From Ophioderma brevispina (taxonomy: Eukaryota; Echinodermata; Ophiuroidea; Amphilepidida; Ophiodermatidae): 64,000 bases of DNA. The DNA lies in NCBI GenBank assembly GCA_023653785.1, contig JAMKCH010022442.1, positions 1-64,000 of the forward strand, read 5' to 3'. Positions 47,321 through 58,333 of the stretch are shown here, piece by piece (position 1 is the first letter of the stretch; every line of letters begins with the position of its first letter). Below the pieces are notes generated by a model that did not search any database, had not been told where the DNA came from, and was given only the letters and a program-made list of their open reading frames with translations. A program made the position numbers and the translations under genes.

Positions 47321-47812
47321 TTAGAATTGTCCTTAAATAATTATGGGTATTCAAAAATTTGATAATATAATGCGAGGATCCAAGGGAGGCGTTTCGTCCT
47401 CCCCAGCTTGCCGAAAAAATCAATGCTACCATTACACTTTCAGAGCCCTAGTACTTATCGGAAATACTTTTAACCATAAAATTTTCTCAATTTTTTCGCG
47501 CTACGCGTGGTTAAAGGTGCAACAAGAGATTTCAACCCAGTGGATTTCACATAACAGGTGTCCCGAAAAAATTGGAAAATTCCGGATTCTGCATAATGTA
47601 AATACTTTCTTCAAAAATATCCCCATGTGAAATGAATAATCTGAGATATTCTTTGGTACCAAAAATGCCCCAACATCTTTCCGGTGCACCTATAAGGAGT
47701 TCCAGACCCGTTTCGTGCAGAGTCTATCTTGTTTTGTTTCCTGTAGGATTTTAAAAGGGGGAATATTGAACTCTTCCAACATTATAATAGGGACACTTGC
47801 ATATTTAAATAA

Positions 47813-47905
47813 GAAAATGTGTTGTGGAAAGCGAACATTGCAAGGTTTTCGTGCTCCGCGCCTCACAAACCTCGTGTCGCTTGATATTGGAACTCTCCAC
47901 GAACA
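47813..47905 (+). repeat. Hairpin-bearing dispersed repeat, copy 1
   Basis: Core GAAAATGTGTTGTGGAAAG, then GCGAACATTGCAAGG, then a CGTGCTCCGCGCC segment, then GTGTCGCTTGATATTGGAAC. Shares its 3' part with copy 2. Confidence 0.75.
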
Positions 47906-48025
47906 CGTATGATGTAACTTGATTATTACAAAAGAAATCAACTATATTTTTAATTTTCTTTGATCACTCCAATTCTAACGTGAACCCCGTACAAATTTCA
48001 AATTGTTTTGATCACATTTGCGTGA

Positions 48026-48140
48026 GAAAATGCGTTTTGGGACAGCGAGTCATTGTCAATGGTTTCGTGCTTCGCGCGGAGAGGGGGACATCACCATTAC
48101 CACAACCCTTGCGTCGCTTGATATATGAACACTCCATGAA
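48026..48140 (+). repeat. Hairpin-bearing dispersed repeat, copy 2
   Basis: GAGAAAATGCGTTTTGGGAC, ATTGTCAATGG, CGTGCTTCGCGCGGAGAGG and GCGTCGCTTGATATATGAAC. The GCTTCGCGC part can form a small stem. Confidence 0.75.
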
Positions 48141-50154
48141 CACTTACCACGAGAGCCCCTCTAGAAAACACAATTTTCCCGGGCGCTAGGGACTTCCAGG
48201 GTGGGGGGGGTATTTTTTTTAAATCACCCACCCCCAAAATTAAAAAAAAAAACGAGATCCAAAAAAAACTGTCCCCCTTTCTAAGTAAAAAAAAAAAAAA
48301 ACTTGTACCCACTCACCTTATAAGATGGTTAAAAACTTGCAACCGTGGAAAACAGAAACAAATTGCCGTTTACTTTGTAAAATACTCTATATAACCCATT
48401 TTTCAAAATTTGTTCCTTTTTTTTTTTTTTTTTTAAAAAAAAGTAAAAATTATAGACCTATTTTAATGTAGGGCTTATCCAGATGATAATGACGACACAT
48501 TTGTCATTTAACGTTGCCGAACCAAAGCTGTACTATATCTTTTATTTAAACGCATGCTGAGAAACGGCCCCTGCACCAACTTTGACTTACTTCATTAAAA
48601 AATTACCTTACCTCACCAGTTAGGTTTATCTATTTCAGACCGTCGCTCAAAGTCGGTCTAGAATATTATTTTTATAATTAACTGCAATTTTTAAATTGGT
48701 GTCTATCAAGTTAATTAAGTCGAAACAAGGCTAACTCTTAATTACGCGATGCGTAAACTCACGATCACTAGCTGTGACAATTGAAACTACATCATAACCA
48801 CCCCCTTAATTCTGCCTGGCCAGCACTCAAAGTTGGGACCACTAGACCACCTTAATTAAACAATTGCAAGTCTAAACTGGACAGGTGGAATATTTTACAC
48901 CCAAAATCTAATGAGGTCAAGAAATGCTATTTATTTAGTATTTGAAGCTTTTCCAACAGCCTTTGGACAGGCAAAGTGACTCAAGAAATCTAACATGCAT
49001 CAATGCAAAAATCCCTAAATGCACTAAATTTAGTAAGAATATGATAATTTATTCAAGTGGCAATCCAACTATTTTTGAAAAAACTGTGAGCCACATTTAA
49101 TTTGGTACCCATACGAGACCTGGAAAGTAGATTGACACCAAATGTTACGTCTTTTCATATTTTCCATAGAAATGTCAACGCTGCAACCCAAACGACTGAC
49201 CCACGTTGGCGACATAACCACAACTAAAATCGCTTTTCATGAAACCAGGATACTACAACAAGAATAAATACCTTTGTTTGTGGTATACTTTGTTTGCTCC
49301 CACCTAGCAATACGCTGATTTTTGCATATTAATGAGCCATTTGCAAATTTCATAATTTTTGTCCGAGATACGCCCAAAAATCTAATCAGGTCCTGAGAAC
49401 TCCTCAGTCCGTTTACTTCCACCAAGTCCATCATTATACGCCTTGCAGAACTCCAGAAAACTTGTAACATCCTTGTGGGAAATTTTTCATAATTATGCAA
49501 TTAATATACTTAGTTCCCGTATGTTACACCCAACATTCTAATCGAGATCGAACTCATCAACCCACTTTTCTTTCCCACCAAGTAACATCATCATAAGCTC
49601 TACGGAACTCCCGATAAATTGGTAAACAATATGGCCAAATGTTACATTTTCCTTGCAATGATGACCTTTTTTTCCCTTTACCTTGTTTCCCCTACCCTAC
49701 CCCTGACAAGACCCAGGTGATGACCCGTGTGATTTTAAATACCTGGTGATGCGGGTGGTTCCCCTCCTACATATCCCAAAGTTTTGGCTACTCAGCTCAC
49801 TCCAGAAAAAAAGAATATGCTCAAATGTTCCAGGGTTTAACATTTTTAGCACACACGGACATAGGGACATACATACGGACATACGGACGGAGCCGATTTT
49901 ATAGTCCCCTCCCAACTTCGTTCTGCGGGACAAATATGCCTTGAAACTATACTCCATGCGCCCGCACCCACACCCAGCATCGCTTACGCAGGCACATGGA
50001 AAAATTGCATTGCGGGAATACCACACTAACACACCTCAGGCAAAAAACATAAAACACAAAACAATATTGATCATAGAATCACATAAATTTGCAAAACGGT
50101 GGGCGAATACATAAAGCATATATAAAAAGTACTACCATTTAGATTTAGCCATCA
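48141..50154. other. Spacer with inverted repeat match and transposon-like tail
   Basis: About 49230-49650 is the inverted counterpart of 45300-45620. The stretch at 49840-49930 (CACACACGGACATAGGGAC, then GGACATACGGACGGAGCCG, then TATAGTCCCCTCC) is a tail-like phrase; a related ATACATACGGACATGCCCGC phrase occurs at 62468. There are A/T homopolymers at about 48240-48300 and 48415-48440. No gene. Confidence 0.45.
49230..49650 (-). repeat. Inverted copy of the 45.3-45.6 kb repeat
   Basis: Read on the minus strand it contains GATTAGATTTTTGGGCGTAT, GAGGAGTTCTCAGGACCTG and TTAATATGCAAAAATCAGCG, collinear with 45485-45600. A second unit corresponds to 45310-45410. Confidence 0.75.
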
Positions 50155-50235
50155 AATTGTGCATGAGAAAAAGTTTATTGAAAGTGAACATTGCAAGGGT
50201 TGTCCGCACTCTTGCCTGCACTCCCCAAAACCCAA
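50155..50235 (+). repeat. Hairpin-bearing dispersed repeat, copy 3 (decayed)
   Basis: TTGTGCATGAGAAAAAG, GTGAACATTGCAAGGGTTG, then a CCGCACTC segment where the CG-rich stem is degraded. Confidence 0.65.
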
Positions 50236-50424
50236 AAGGCAGCTCGATCAAGCCAGTCAGCGCATACAAATAAATCCAATTGTACCACATACTAAAATTG
50301 CATCACAGTTAAGTCATATAACAAAAAATGTCCTAACAAAACCATACAACTAAAATACAACACAAATAATATTAATCTACTTATAATAAAAAACCGTTGT
50401 CTTCCTTACAATTCTCCGGTCATA

Positions 50425-50545
50425 CCCATAAGCATTTATTCAAATTGGTTGCTAATCAAATTTGAATGGGAAAATGTGTTTTGGAAAGCGAAAATCGCAA
50501 AGGTTCCGCCCTTTTTCGCGGAGGGGACACCACCATAAACACTTT
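50425..50545 (+). repeat. Hairpin-bearing dispersed repeat, copy 4
   Basis: Begins with CATACCCATAAGCATTTATT, then GGGAAAATGTGTTTTGGAAA, GCGAAAATCGCAAAGG and CGCGGAGGGGACACCACC. It shares its upstream flank with copy 6. Confidence 0.75.
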
Positions 50546-51143
50546 ATATACGAAATGTCCTGAACCTTTATCTTAGTTCAAACCAAACTTAAACCCATCG
50601 ATTATAGATTTTAGTTTTTACTTTTTCAAAAACCATTGGACAACCTACCGAGGTGGGTCCAAAAAAGTTTTATACAACTTTTTTTTGTCTTAAAATTAAT
50701 TTCTCAAAAGTAGTGGTAGAAAACAATTTACCAACGTTTGAAGACATTCATACCTACAATATCTTGTTAGAACCTGGTGAAAATACGTTGAAAATAGGGC
50801 TTCAAATAACCATGGCGGTTGTGTAGAGAAAATAGTAAAAAACCACTTTTGCACACACGTAATTCTATGGGGCAATTCGTGGTTAACAGCATACCCTTGC
50901 GTTGCACCTATACCTACTCAATAACAAACTATGAACTGACCACCTTCAGTTTGGTGTGAGGTGGTTTGAACCTTTGAAATGAATGAGAGAATATTTCATC
51001 ATGACACTGAAGAACCAAGAGACGTACCGTACCTTGATCACTTTTAATACACTCTCAAACATTATGTCCATTACAAATAATTAAGTTGATTTCGGTTGAT
51101 TTCAATTTGAAAATTTTCAATTAAAAAAGGCTTGCATTCTTTC

Positions 51144-51577
51144 TTGTCAGTCCTCGATCCTCACTTTTGAAAGCTGTAGCTCAGTGTTTAGCGCTACAGA
51201 AATAAGCCAATTGTTACAACGAGGAAAAGTTTTTTTTTACAGAAAAGTTAATAAATACACAGTCCCGTGATGGTTTGTGTTAGTCACTGTTTGAGTGTAT
51301 CCAAACTTTGCTATAATGAGCGCCAACTAAGTGCCATAGACTAAAGTGTGTTGCAAAGTTTTGTCAGTCCCCCTTGATCATACACTTTTGAAAGCTGTAT
51401 CTCAGTGTTTTAGCTCTAAAAAAAACAATTTACAACTGAGTAAAAGTTCTTTTTACAAAGAGTTAATAAATACCAAGTTCCCCGTGACGGGGTCGTTTAT
51501 TTCAATGTTTGAGTGTATCAAACTTGCTATAATGATCGCCAACTAAGTGCCATAGTCTAAAGTGTGTGCAAAGTTTT
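51144..51577 (+). repeat. Tandem duplication, two ~215 bp units
   Basis: Unit 1 is about 51144-51361 and unit 2 about 51362-51577. Both run through CACTTTTGAAAGCTGTA(G/T)CTC, AGTTAATAAATAC, GTTTGAGTGTATC and CGCCAACTAAGTGCCATAG. No gene. Confidence 0.85.
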
Positions 51578-51799
51578 CAACCTTTTTTCTTCCTCCAGAT
51601 GGCGGCCATTTTTCATTTCAGCTTCGTTTTTCATCAAACGCGGTTTTCACATGTTCCAACAAAATTATGTAGTTCATAAATATCCTCAAATAATTTTTTA
51701 TGTCTAGCCACATTTGGGAATTTGCATAAGAAAAATGTAAACTTTTTGGACCCACACTGTAGCATTAAAATACAATTTCTATACCATGTAAAGTGAACC

Positions 51800-51915
51800 A
51801 CGTTCCAATTTCAAGTTGGTTTCTATCAAATTGCATGGGCAGTGTGTTTTGGAAAGCGAATATGGCAAGGTTTTTCCCCCCGCGCTCTGCGCGGATGGGG
51901 AACACCCCCTCCCGC
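51800..51915 (+). repeat. Hairpin-bearing dispersed repeat, copy 5
   Basis: TTCTATCAAATTGCATGGGC, GTGTGTTTTGGAAAGCGAAT, ATGGCAAGG and CCGCGCTCTGCGCGGATGGG, the last with complementary CCGCGC/GCGCGG arms. Confidence 0.75.
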
Positions 51916-52009
51916 CCCACCCCCTGGACAGCTTCATTACATACCCACTTTATGCTTAATTCACACCAAACTTAACCCATCACAAACTATGTTTTACTTT
52001 TTAAAACCG

Positions 52010-52130
52010 TTTTCATACCTATAAGCATTATTTCAATTTTTGTATCAAATTTGCATAGTAAAATGTTTGTTTTTAAAAAGCGAACATTGCAATGGTTCCG
52101 CTCTTCGCGCGGAGGGGGAACCATATAAAT
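52010..52130 (+). repeat. Hairpin-bearing dispersed repeat, copy 6
   Basis: CATACCTATAAGCATTATTT, AAATTTGCATAGTAAAATG, AAAAGCGAACATTGCAATGG and CCGCTCTTCGCGCGGAGGGG. About 220 bases after copy 5 and joined to it by shared flanking sequence, so the module can occur in tandem. Confidence 0.75.
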
Positions 52131-53864
52131 CCCCCGGAGCATATTTCGGGCCAAATCTCATAGAATATCCAGGACTGCACGCCGACACACATTATCCCGC
52201 CCGCCGCAACCACTTTCAATTTGCTTCCTTGTCTTCCGCCTGCCCTAAAATACTATTTGGATTGGTACTTCACCATCTAATACTAATAAACAAGGAACCC
52301 AGATGGTAAACCTATATAAAGAAAGCCTCTTTTAATACTTGTGTCTGTATGATATCTCATTGGACTTAATACTGTATTGTGTGATTTGAGTATATGCCAG
52401 CACTTGAAAAGTGCAATGTGCAAATTAATATACTACTTCCAAATATTTTGTCATTACATGGTGTGAACCTAAGCTTATTGCTAATGGAATGACCCAGGTA
52501 ATCGAATCGGGGGAGAATCCCACTGTAAGCAGTAAACTTCATAGTCAGGACAAATTAGTGACCACCATAAACTTCAAGTCTGTTACCTGATAGAAGAGCA
52601 ACAAATGCTTTTAAACCATCCACCATGTTTGTACACACAATCAGGCTCTTCACCCTTGTACCTGGTTATTAAAAGGGTTGCCTTGCATGCTTCAAGTGGG
52701 ATGTGGTTGTGACGTGCAAGGGTATTGTCAATGAAAGCTAAAATTTTAGTGGTGTTTTATTTTCACACATTTGTAGAGAAATCTGTGCCTAAAAATTAAA
52801 AACCCTCAAAAATATGTTAACATAATTTTCTTATGTATTTTACTCTATTTTGTCTGTTTCAATTACTTAGATGTCCGGTTTTAATTAATTATTTCCAAAA
52901 ATATACTGCTTTCGAAAAATCACGAAATGAAAGAAAAGTTGCTTATTAATCTTGGACCAAAAAGATCATTGCGTTCCAACTTGAAAACCAACATATTTCT
53001 TCTTTCGATTTTTATTCAATTTACACTGATTTTATTGGACAAACGACAACAAACTGGGTCCAGGTGAATATTGGACTTTTGACTCTGAAACTTTAATGGC
53101 AGGCCATTCATTGAATAGGGGAGCTTCAAAATACGAAAAATTATTGATTCGTGGACCTTGCTTTGATTCCAGGCGTGTTTGTTGCAAAGGGTATTATACA
53201 ACGCATCGGTTTGAAATACCCGATACTTTTAATAGTCTGTTTTATTCATTGGTTATGAACAAAAGAATATACCCATCTCTACTGTAATGGACCCGTCATT
53301 CAGTTAATGCCGGTGATCCTTGAATATCATCTCTTTGTATTGCAAAAATTTCCACGTGAAAATAACAACGGTGCGGATTTGATCTGTTTTGAACACAGTG
53401 ACATTCTTCCAGTGGCGTCAGGACCAATATTGATCGTGCAATAATCTCCAACAACCTTACTACATACAAAGTGGAGTCAATGGAACCTTCCACGAAACGT
53501 AATTATTAATGGTTACCAAATTCTCTTTTCGCTCATTTTCAAAACCGAGGGTGTGAAATACCCAGGATTTCAATAGATGAAGGTTCAAAACGTGCCATGG
53601 CCTTTTATAATGTAAAAAAGTCTTGGGTCAAGATATCTAACACTTTCTGTTTGGGAGTTTATAAAATGCGTATTTTTGAAAAATAATTAAAAACAGCCAG
53701 TATCTAAGGAATTGAACAGACCGTAGATGAACAGCAACCATAAATTTAACCACAATGCAAAAAAAGTCAAAGTGATAATTGAAACCGCGACTTTGTACAC
53801 AAAATAAATTGGCTTTATTTAATTAGTACACGTTGTACATGTGCATAAATAGAACTATAGGCCT
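52131..53864. other. Spacer with unassigned open segments
   Basis: A + strand frame is open for 61 codons at 53259-53444 (QLMPVILEYHLFVLQ, SDILPVASGPILIV). Another is open at 53096-53287 (63 residues). The minus strand is also open at 53296-53493. The composition is protein-like, but I recognise no domain and cannot choose the strand. The rest is AT-rich non-coding. Confidence 0.3.
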
Positions 53865-53906
53865 GGCCAAGGAGGATCATAGTACCCTATTGATACCTCC
53901 TTGGCC
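53865..53906. repeat. Perfect 11-bp stem hairpin
   Basis: GGCCAAGGAGG (53865-53875) and CCTCCTTGGCC (53896-53906) are perfect inverted complements with a 20-base loop. It could be a repeat terminus or a short RNA hairpin. There is no flanking evidence for either. Confidence 0.6.
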
Positions 53907-54491
53907 TGCTTATTCAGGGTAGGTAAGTATTTACTCCATGCCTGAGAGTAAGTGCATGTACGTTAAATGTATTTTGAAATTTACTATAATGCATTTATAG
54001 TCAGTTTTGAAACATGAAATTGGATTGCAGAGAGCATTGAAAAGAACAAGGTCATAATTAAGCTCACACAGAACAACTTGAAGTGGCAGTGTGGTAAGGT
54101 ATGGCCTTTCAAGGTAATTGGCATCTGACCACAAGCTTGACCAACACATTTTTTAAGAGCTTTAAAACAACCCAGCATGAGACACCATTTCAAAATCAAT
54201 TAACTTTCCCGTACCCAGTATCTATTAGTGAATAAAAACAGTATTCCCAAAGCAGTGTAAATTATTAACAAGTGGGGTATTTTCTTGAAATCCAATTAAC
54301 ATAAAAACAGGTTGAGGATTAATTAGTAACATCTATCTCATCGATTTATTATGTCAAGGCTGTGAACACAATAAGTATACCTGGTTTGTTATTTGAACCC
54401 ACTTTTGAAACACCATTTCCAGTACACAAAATTACATACAATTGACCAAACATAAAGACAGAAAAAAAAAACTAAAAATTTATACATAATT
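53907..54491. other. Spacer, no gene
   Basis: AT-rich. Overlapping minus-strand frames (53931-54149, 53984-54199) show no domain. Confidence 0.35.
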
Positions 54492-54495
54492 TTAA

Positions 54496-55062
54496 AGGGA
54501 TTAGCAGCGATATTGCGCGGCAATCGAAGATGTGGAAATGAAATTTGTTTTAACTTAAATCAGGATTAGATGTTGGATACAATCCTATAAAAATGAGACT
54601 TTGATATTATAGAAACAAACCACCCAAATAGTGAAAACAAATGACAGTTTTTGACGGAGGAAATTTGTCAACCGTCTCCCGCAAGAGACATACAGCGATG
54701 AGTTAAAATCTACAATAAACAGTTGGTTGATTGTGGTTTTACAACTAGCCCATCGGAAATTACAAAGTTACTAATGTTTGTGTTTGAGATCAAAATGTAG
54801 TGATCAATGGTTGCACAATATCACGCTTAAAATTTGGGATATTCACCAATAAAGGCTTTTAGGACTCATTCGGAATTTTATACGCACGTTAGTAAATTAA
54901 AGATCAATAAAAGTACTGCCTTGCGTCTTTATTACACGGATTACAAGCCAACCACTACAGGTTAGTTTTTGCATATCCAATGCCAGTAACAGATACTCAA
55001 AAATATGAATTTTGATGATTTTTTTCGATGTTTTGAATTAGCAAAAATCGCTGCTAATCCCT
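54496..55062. mobile_element. TTAA-flanked MITE (567 bp)
   Basis: Perfect 16-bp terminal inverted repeats, AGGGATTAGCAGCGAT at 54496-54511 and its complement at 55047-55062. Each is bounded by TTAA (54492-54495 and 55063-55066). A TTAA target is characteristic of piggyBac and Kolobok elements. Because the junction reads TTTAAA, a TA target cannot be excluded. The interior is non-coding. A diverged right-end-like sequence occurs near 61880-61945. Confidence 0.75.
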
Positions 55063-55066
55063 TTAA

Positions 55067-55469
55067 ATGGGTAATATAACTATTTAGGATTTAAGGTCTA
55101 TATGCAGCCAGCATGACATTCACATACCAACCCATGTCCGCATGTGCAACCCAAGAGCGCACCCACAAGAAGACACCATACCCACACACGCTACTCTATA
55201 CACATTACAAAGATTTTAATGTAAAGCTGAGAGCTGTAGGGACGAGATTCTTGTGGGCAATTCAAATACCACATTTCCCATAGCACACGCCTGTTTATCA
55301 AGTGTTGGCAAGATACCTGTTATTTGATATACAAGCTTTCCACTCTACATAGACAAACAAGATTATTGATCTTGACCTGTCAGCAATTTGCAGAGTCAAA
55401 TGGGCAATATTCACTGGCTACAAAATGGTTTCACAAGTTGTCACCAAAACCTTGATATGATTACATCAT
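55067..55469. other. Spacer, no gene
   Basis: Non-coding with no recognised repeat. Confidence 0.35.
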
Positions 55470-55613
55470 GTATGGTTTCATAGTAAAAAAGCCAAAACGG
55501 CTACCGTGAAACCGTTTGAAGCTGTCTGTAATCTTTGCAAATCGTTTGTAGTGTTTGGAGCCAGGTAGCCACAAAGTTGGTGATTATGTAGCCGTTTCTA
55601 TTTCCTAGGTGCT
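55470..55613 (-). repeat. Dispersed repeat (inverted partner at 42255-42390)
   Basis: On the minus strand it reads CTAGGAAATAGAAACGGCTAC, TTTGTGGCTAC, CAGACAGCTTC and GGTAGCCGTTTTGGC, in the same order as the + strand at 42255-42390. Confidence 0.7.
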
Positions 55614-56324
55614 GGGATGAGCTGAAAGATTAATAGCCATATTAATTAAATGACGAAGCTTAGCCTGTCTTGTGGTAATAAAGGTGACAGCTACATTTGA
55701 TAAAACACAAAACAATTTTTGTCTATCCAAAAATTAGAGCTGGTACTTCTTGGAGTTGGGGAGAAAATTGGGAAACCTCTGAACTTTTAATTTTTCTAGA
55801 TAGCCTCGTGGGGTTTAAATGTTCTGGTACGTTCTTGTTGATGTGCCCGAAATTTTGTTCTTACTCACTCGTGCTAGGTTTTTCGGCGTGGATTTATTTT
55901 TCACCCCAAATACTTTAGTGCCATATCAAATAGTGCACGGTCATTTAGAAAATACAACCCACGGTCATAGATAATGCATGGGTTTTCTGATACTGCACGG
56001 CTCACGACAAATCGCTGCTACTATAGTGGGATTTTTATTCGTGTCGCTTGGACGATTCTATTCATGCTGAGAGGTATCGTATCCAGGACACTTCAATGCG
56101 ACTGGGATGAGGCAAATGCCTCATCACCTGAAGAGCGACCGTCATTCTTAAGGTTAAAACCAGCTTTGATGTATGTAATAGTACAGTTGGGCTTACTGTA
56201 TTTTGCCGACCCACGAAACGGGAATCACATTGAATTACACGCTTTTATTCCGCCATGCATGCAGAACGTGCATAACAGAATAAAGAGGTAACCATGGTGA
56301 GTTCTGTTTCGTTTCGCCAAATAG
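55614..56324. other. Spacer with unassigned open frames
   Basis: Two + strand frames, 55697-55918 (73 residues) and 55974-56291 (105 residues; QCDWDEANASSPEERPSF, LKPALMYVIVQLGLLYFAD). The second has mixed, protein-like composition, but no family is recognised and no splice context supports it. Low confidence as a gene. Confidence 0.25.
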
Positions 56325-57280
56325 AGTAAGCAGTATGTTGGGTCATTCGGAGCAATTCCGTGACCGTGGAGAATAGAGTATCATTCTCGGTGGATTTGTC
56401 TTCTATGAACAAATTTAGCGGGGGCGCCCCTTGTGAATAGTGTGGGCGGAATCCAGGAGGAGGGAGGGAGGGGGGGGGGGATAGAAGAGCGCCCCCCAGA
56501 GAGATACTACATGTCCAAAAATGAAAATGCTTGGATGCTGCAAAAAGGTAACCAAAGTGTTCGTCTTGTTTACAAGGATTAACAAAGTATAGTTCTGTAC
56601 TACTGATAAATTTATGTTTATGGGAAGATATACACAAAATTCGTAAACTGTCAAAGGTCATCCCGAAGGTTAAATCTTAAAATGGATTCACAATCTTCAA
56701 CACGGGGCTCCAAATGGTCTCTTTCATCTTTCCTCAGAGACTGCAACAAAACATTTTGCACCGTTTAACATATTTTTAAAATTCGGAGATCATAAGGTCA
56801 ATGGACCCGCAGCCTCCGCACCTCCGTTTGTAATCTCGATAACAAACAAATGAGTGTCAAATACTTTTGTGCATAATTACTGTGGAACAGGTTAACCAAT
56901 TTTGAGACCATTTTAAGGAAATCGGCCTGCAATATTAAAGATTTTTAATTCTTTGGCGATGACCTTTGATCAGATTTGCCGCAATGTTTGTCTATACTCG
57001 GTAACCATTACCTGTAGGTTCGTACAACACTAACTTTAATCCTGTAACAAGGAGAAAACACCACCTCTCCGCCGTGACCTTTTATACAGCAATCCAACGC
57101 CATGTTTTTCATTTTTGACCCCTGTATTATGAATTTCACCCCCCCCTTATGGATTCCCCGCCCACCTTTCACGAGGGGCATCACCGATTAAATTTGTTCA
57201 ATACCCCTTATAGGAAGACAAATCCACCTGAGAAATGCTCGCTCTCCACGGTCACGGAAGTCCCCAAATGACCCCCAACT
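56325..57280. mobile_element. ~950 bp element with ~140 bp inverted repeat ends
   Basis: The left end (about 56335-56475) carries GGGTCATTCGG, TTCCGTGACCGTGGAGA, GGTGGATTTGTCTTC, GAACAAATTTA and GGGCGGAATCCA. The reverse complement of 57130-57275 carries the same blocks in order. A G run (56466-56481) sits at the inner edge of the left end. The interior has no transposase. Likely a non-autonomous DNA transposon; family unresolved. Confidence 0.65.
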
Positions 57281-57477
57281 AAGTACAACTCGTGGTGTTC
57301 ATTCAACGAAGTGTGTGTTCGTATGGGCATGTATGAGTTAATATTAAAGAGCGCGCGAGTTATTGATCGCCACAGTCACTCAAAGCGAAAACACTGATGT
57401 CGATTAGACTGAATGATAGGGATTTAGTGACCAACCCCAAAACCGTCAATGCAAGCTAACAAATCTAACCCCAAATT

Positions 57478-58135
57478 GTAAAATGCTCCAATCATGTTGA
57501 ATGCATGCCATATTACTGTCGTCTAGTATAAGGATTCCAAAAATGTATAGTTTGTACCAACCTATGACCAATTGGTTTGGAGTTATAGGGTTAAAAAAAT
57601 GGCGAAAATGGTAAAAAAGGTCAATTTTATTTGTTATACAGGGGTCAAAATCGGAAGTTGCTCCAATTTCTGGCTCGACCCCCCCCCCGCGGCAAAATGA
57701 GAGAAGTTGTTATCTATGATAATGAGTCAAAATCAGAAATAGTTTGTACCATCTGCAATGCCAGAGTTACATGTTATGGCAACATAGGTCTAGGTACCAT
57801 ACCCAATTTTGGTGTGAAATTCTTTGACCCTTATCTCTGTAAGTAAGCATTTAACATAATACCAACTTTACCTTTTATGAGTCCTCTAACCTCAGGAAAT
57901 AACTTGCAGTATTATAAAGTATAATTAGATTTAAAACTTTTAATGTTGACCCATGTAAACCAAAATGAAAATTGACTTTTTACCATTTTAGCCATTGTAC
58001 TTATAACTCCCAAAAACCAATGGTCGTAGGTGGTACACAACTATACATTTTTGGAATCCTTATGATTAGATGGACAAATATGGCCACATTCAACATGATT
58101 GGCGGCATTTAACAAGTTTGACCCCTGTGTCAAAC
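57478..58135. mobile_element. Fold-back element with ~190 bp arms
   Basis: The left arm (57478-57665) and right arm (about 57945-58135) are inverted. Shared blocks are AATCATGTTGAATG, AAGGATTCCAAAAATGTATA, GGTTT-GGAGTTATA, AAAATGGTAAAAA and ACAGGGGTCAAA. The loop is ~280 bp. A 71-residue frame (57631-57846) starts in the left arm and runs into the loop (VVIYDNESKSEIVCTICNARVTCYG). It is unassigned and probably incidental. Confidence 0.7.
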
Positions 58136-58333
58136 GTAAATGGGCCTCTATTGAAAAAGTGATTTCCCACAAATTTGAGGAGTACTACCTACCTAGGCAT
58201 TGATGTAGAGGGTCCATACTACCTACCAAAGGTGTCAAACCCTTTTCGTAGTGGGAGGTAACCGAAACTCCTTAATAAGGACCCCAATTATTCTGTCCTC
58301 TAACATCAACGATGCATACTATGACTTCTGCTC

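Noticed and set aside
47094..47324. Arg/Lys/Glu-rich + strand frame
   Set aside because: Arises from a purine (GA)n tract; no domain.
56245..56661. 138-residue minus-strand frame
   Set aside because: Crosses the end of an inverted-repeat element and a G/C run that gives a Pro/Ser-rich stretch; no domain.
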